Positions 63,927 to 64,000 of a stretch of DNA of 64,000 bases are shown piece after piece. The stretch is from Ctenosaura bakeri. Lineage: Eukaryota > Chordata > Lepidosauria > Squamata > Iguanidae. The notes under the pieces are model-generated. The model was given only the letters and a program-made list of their open reading frames with translations. It searched no databases and was not told the origin of the DNA. A program made the position numbers and the translations under genes. Numbering within the stretch: position 1 is the first letter of the stretch; the number at the start of each line of letters is the position of its first letter. The stretch covers positions 62,001 through 126,000 of the forward strand of contig CAOLHI010001301.1 of NCBI GenBank assembly GCA_948474755.1, written 5' to 3'.

Positions 63927-64000
63927 TGTTACCCTATATGTTGGGGGTTCCTGGAGGGGCGCCCAAATTACCAAATAAAAACACAAGATGGGGGGAAATT
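63927..64000 (-). mobile_element. solo LTR or provirus edge, family A, copy 6 (cut by window end)
   Basis: TGTTACCCTATATGTTGGGG and CCAAATTACCAAATAAAAAC match the start of family-A copies 1-4. Flank GAAG at 63923-63926 should reappear after the other end if this is a solo LTR. Whether an internal region follows cannot be seen. Confidence 0.88.

Overview
The window looks like vertebrate nuclear DNA from a squamate reptile, most likely a lizard. The reasons are: CR1 elements carrying the sauropsid octamer tail (ATTCTATG type), L2 and BovB/RTE LINEs, L1, tRNA-headed SINEs with BovB-type 3' ends, a 5S-rRNA-headed SINE with the same kind of tail, and very many GGCC-ended foldback MITEs. The species cannot be fixed from the sequence alone. 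I found no host protein-coding exon, no tRNA or rRNA gene and no CpG-island promoter that I would defend. The long open frames are parts of transposons or accidents of repeats. The window reads as a gene desert or a large intron.

Layout. 0-10 kb: a tRNA SINE, two MITE-B copies 41 bp apart, several MITE-A copies, an old CR1, a BovB fragment and a three-layer nest (MITE-A split by an LTR that is split by MITE-B, 6.3-7.5 kb). 9.3-14.2 kb: two solo LTRs (871 and 863 bp) on either side of a block of apparently single-copy, CpG-retaining sequence (11.56-12.33 kb). 14-20 kb: SINEs, MITE-B copies, a CR1, a 192-bp tandem duplication and an AT-rich candidate conserved element (18.9-19.4 kb). 20-31 kb: short tandem repeats, a 564-bp LTR with a 5-bp target duplication, and a 5S-SINE/tRNA-SINE block carrying two MITE insertions whose empty sites survive at 53 kb. 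31-39 kb: a CR1 split by a solo LTR, foldback MITEs, another solo LTR and L2 remnants. 39-48.5 kb: simple repeats, an L2 reverse-transcriptase remnant, the best-preserved CR1 frame and a solo LTR nested inside an older LTR. 49-64 kb: a CR1 split by MITE-B, the second copy of the SINE block, MITE-D, another solo LTR, a 215-bp inverted repeat, a young-looking 5'-truncated L1 with a 15-bp target duplication, and the start of a further LTR at the right edge.

The genes do not work together in any pathway. What the sequence records is a history of insertions. Target duplications, nesting and empty sites allow a relative order in several places: older LINEs, SINEs and MITE-A are hosts, while the TGTTAC-type LTRs and MITE-B/D are usually the invaders. 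All TGTTAC-type LTRs lie as single LTRs without gag, pol or env, as expected after LTR-LTR recombination. Between the repeats, several stretches of 180-770 bp have the look of conserved regulatory DNA (AT-rich with TAATTA-type cores, retained CpG, no repeat match seen). These are hypotheses that need cross-species alignment.
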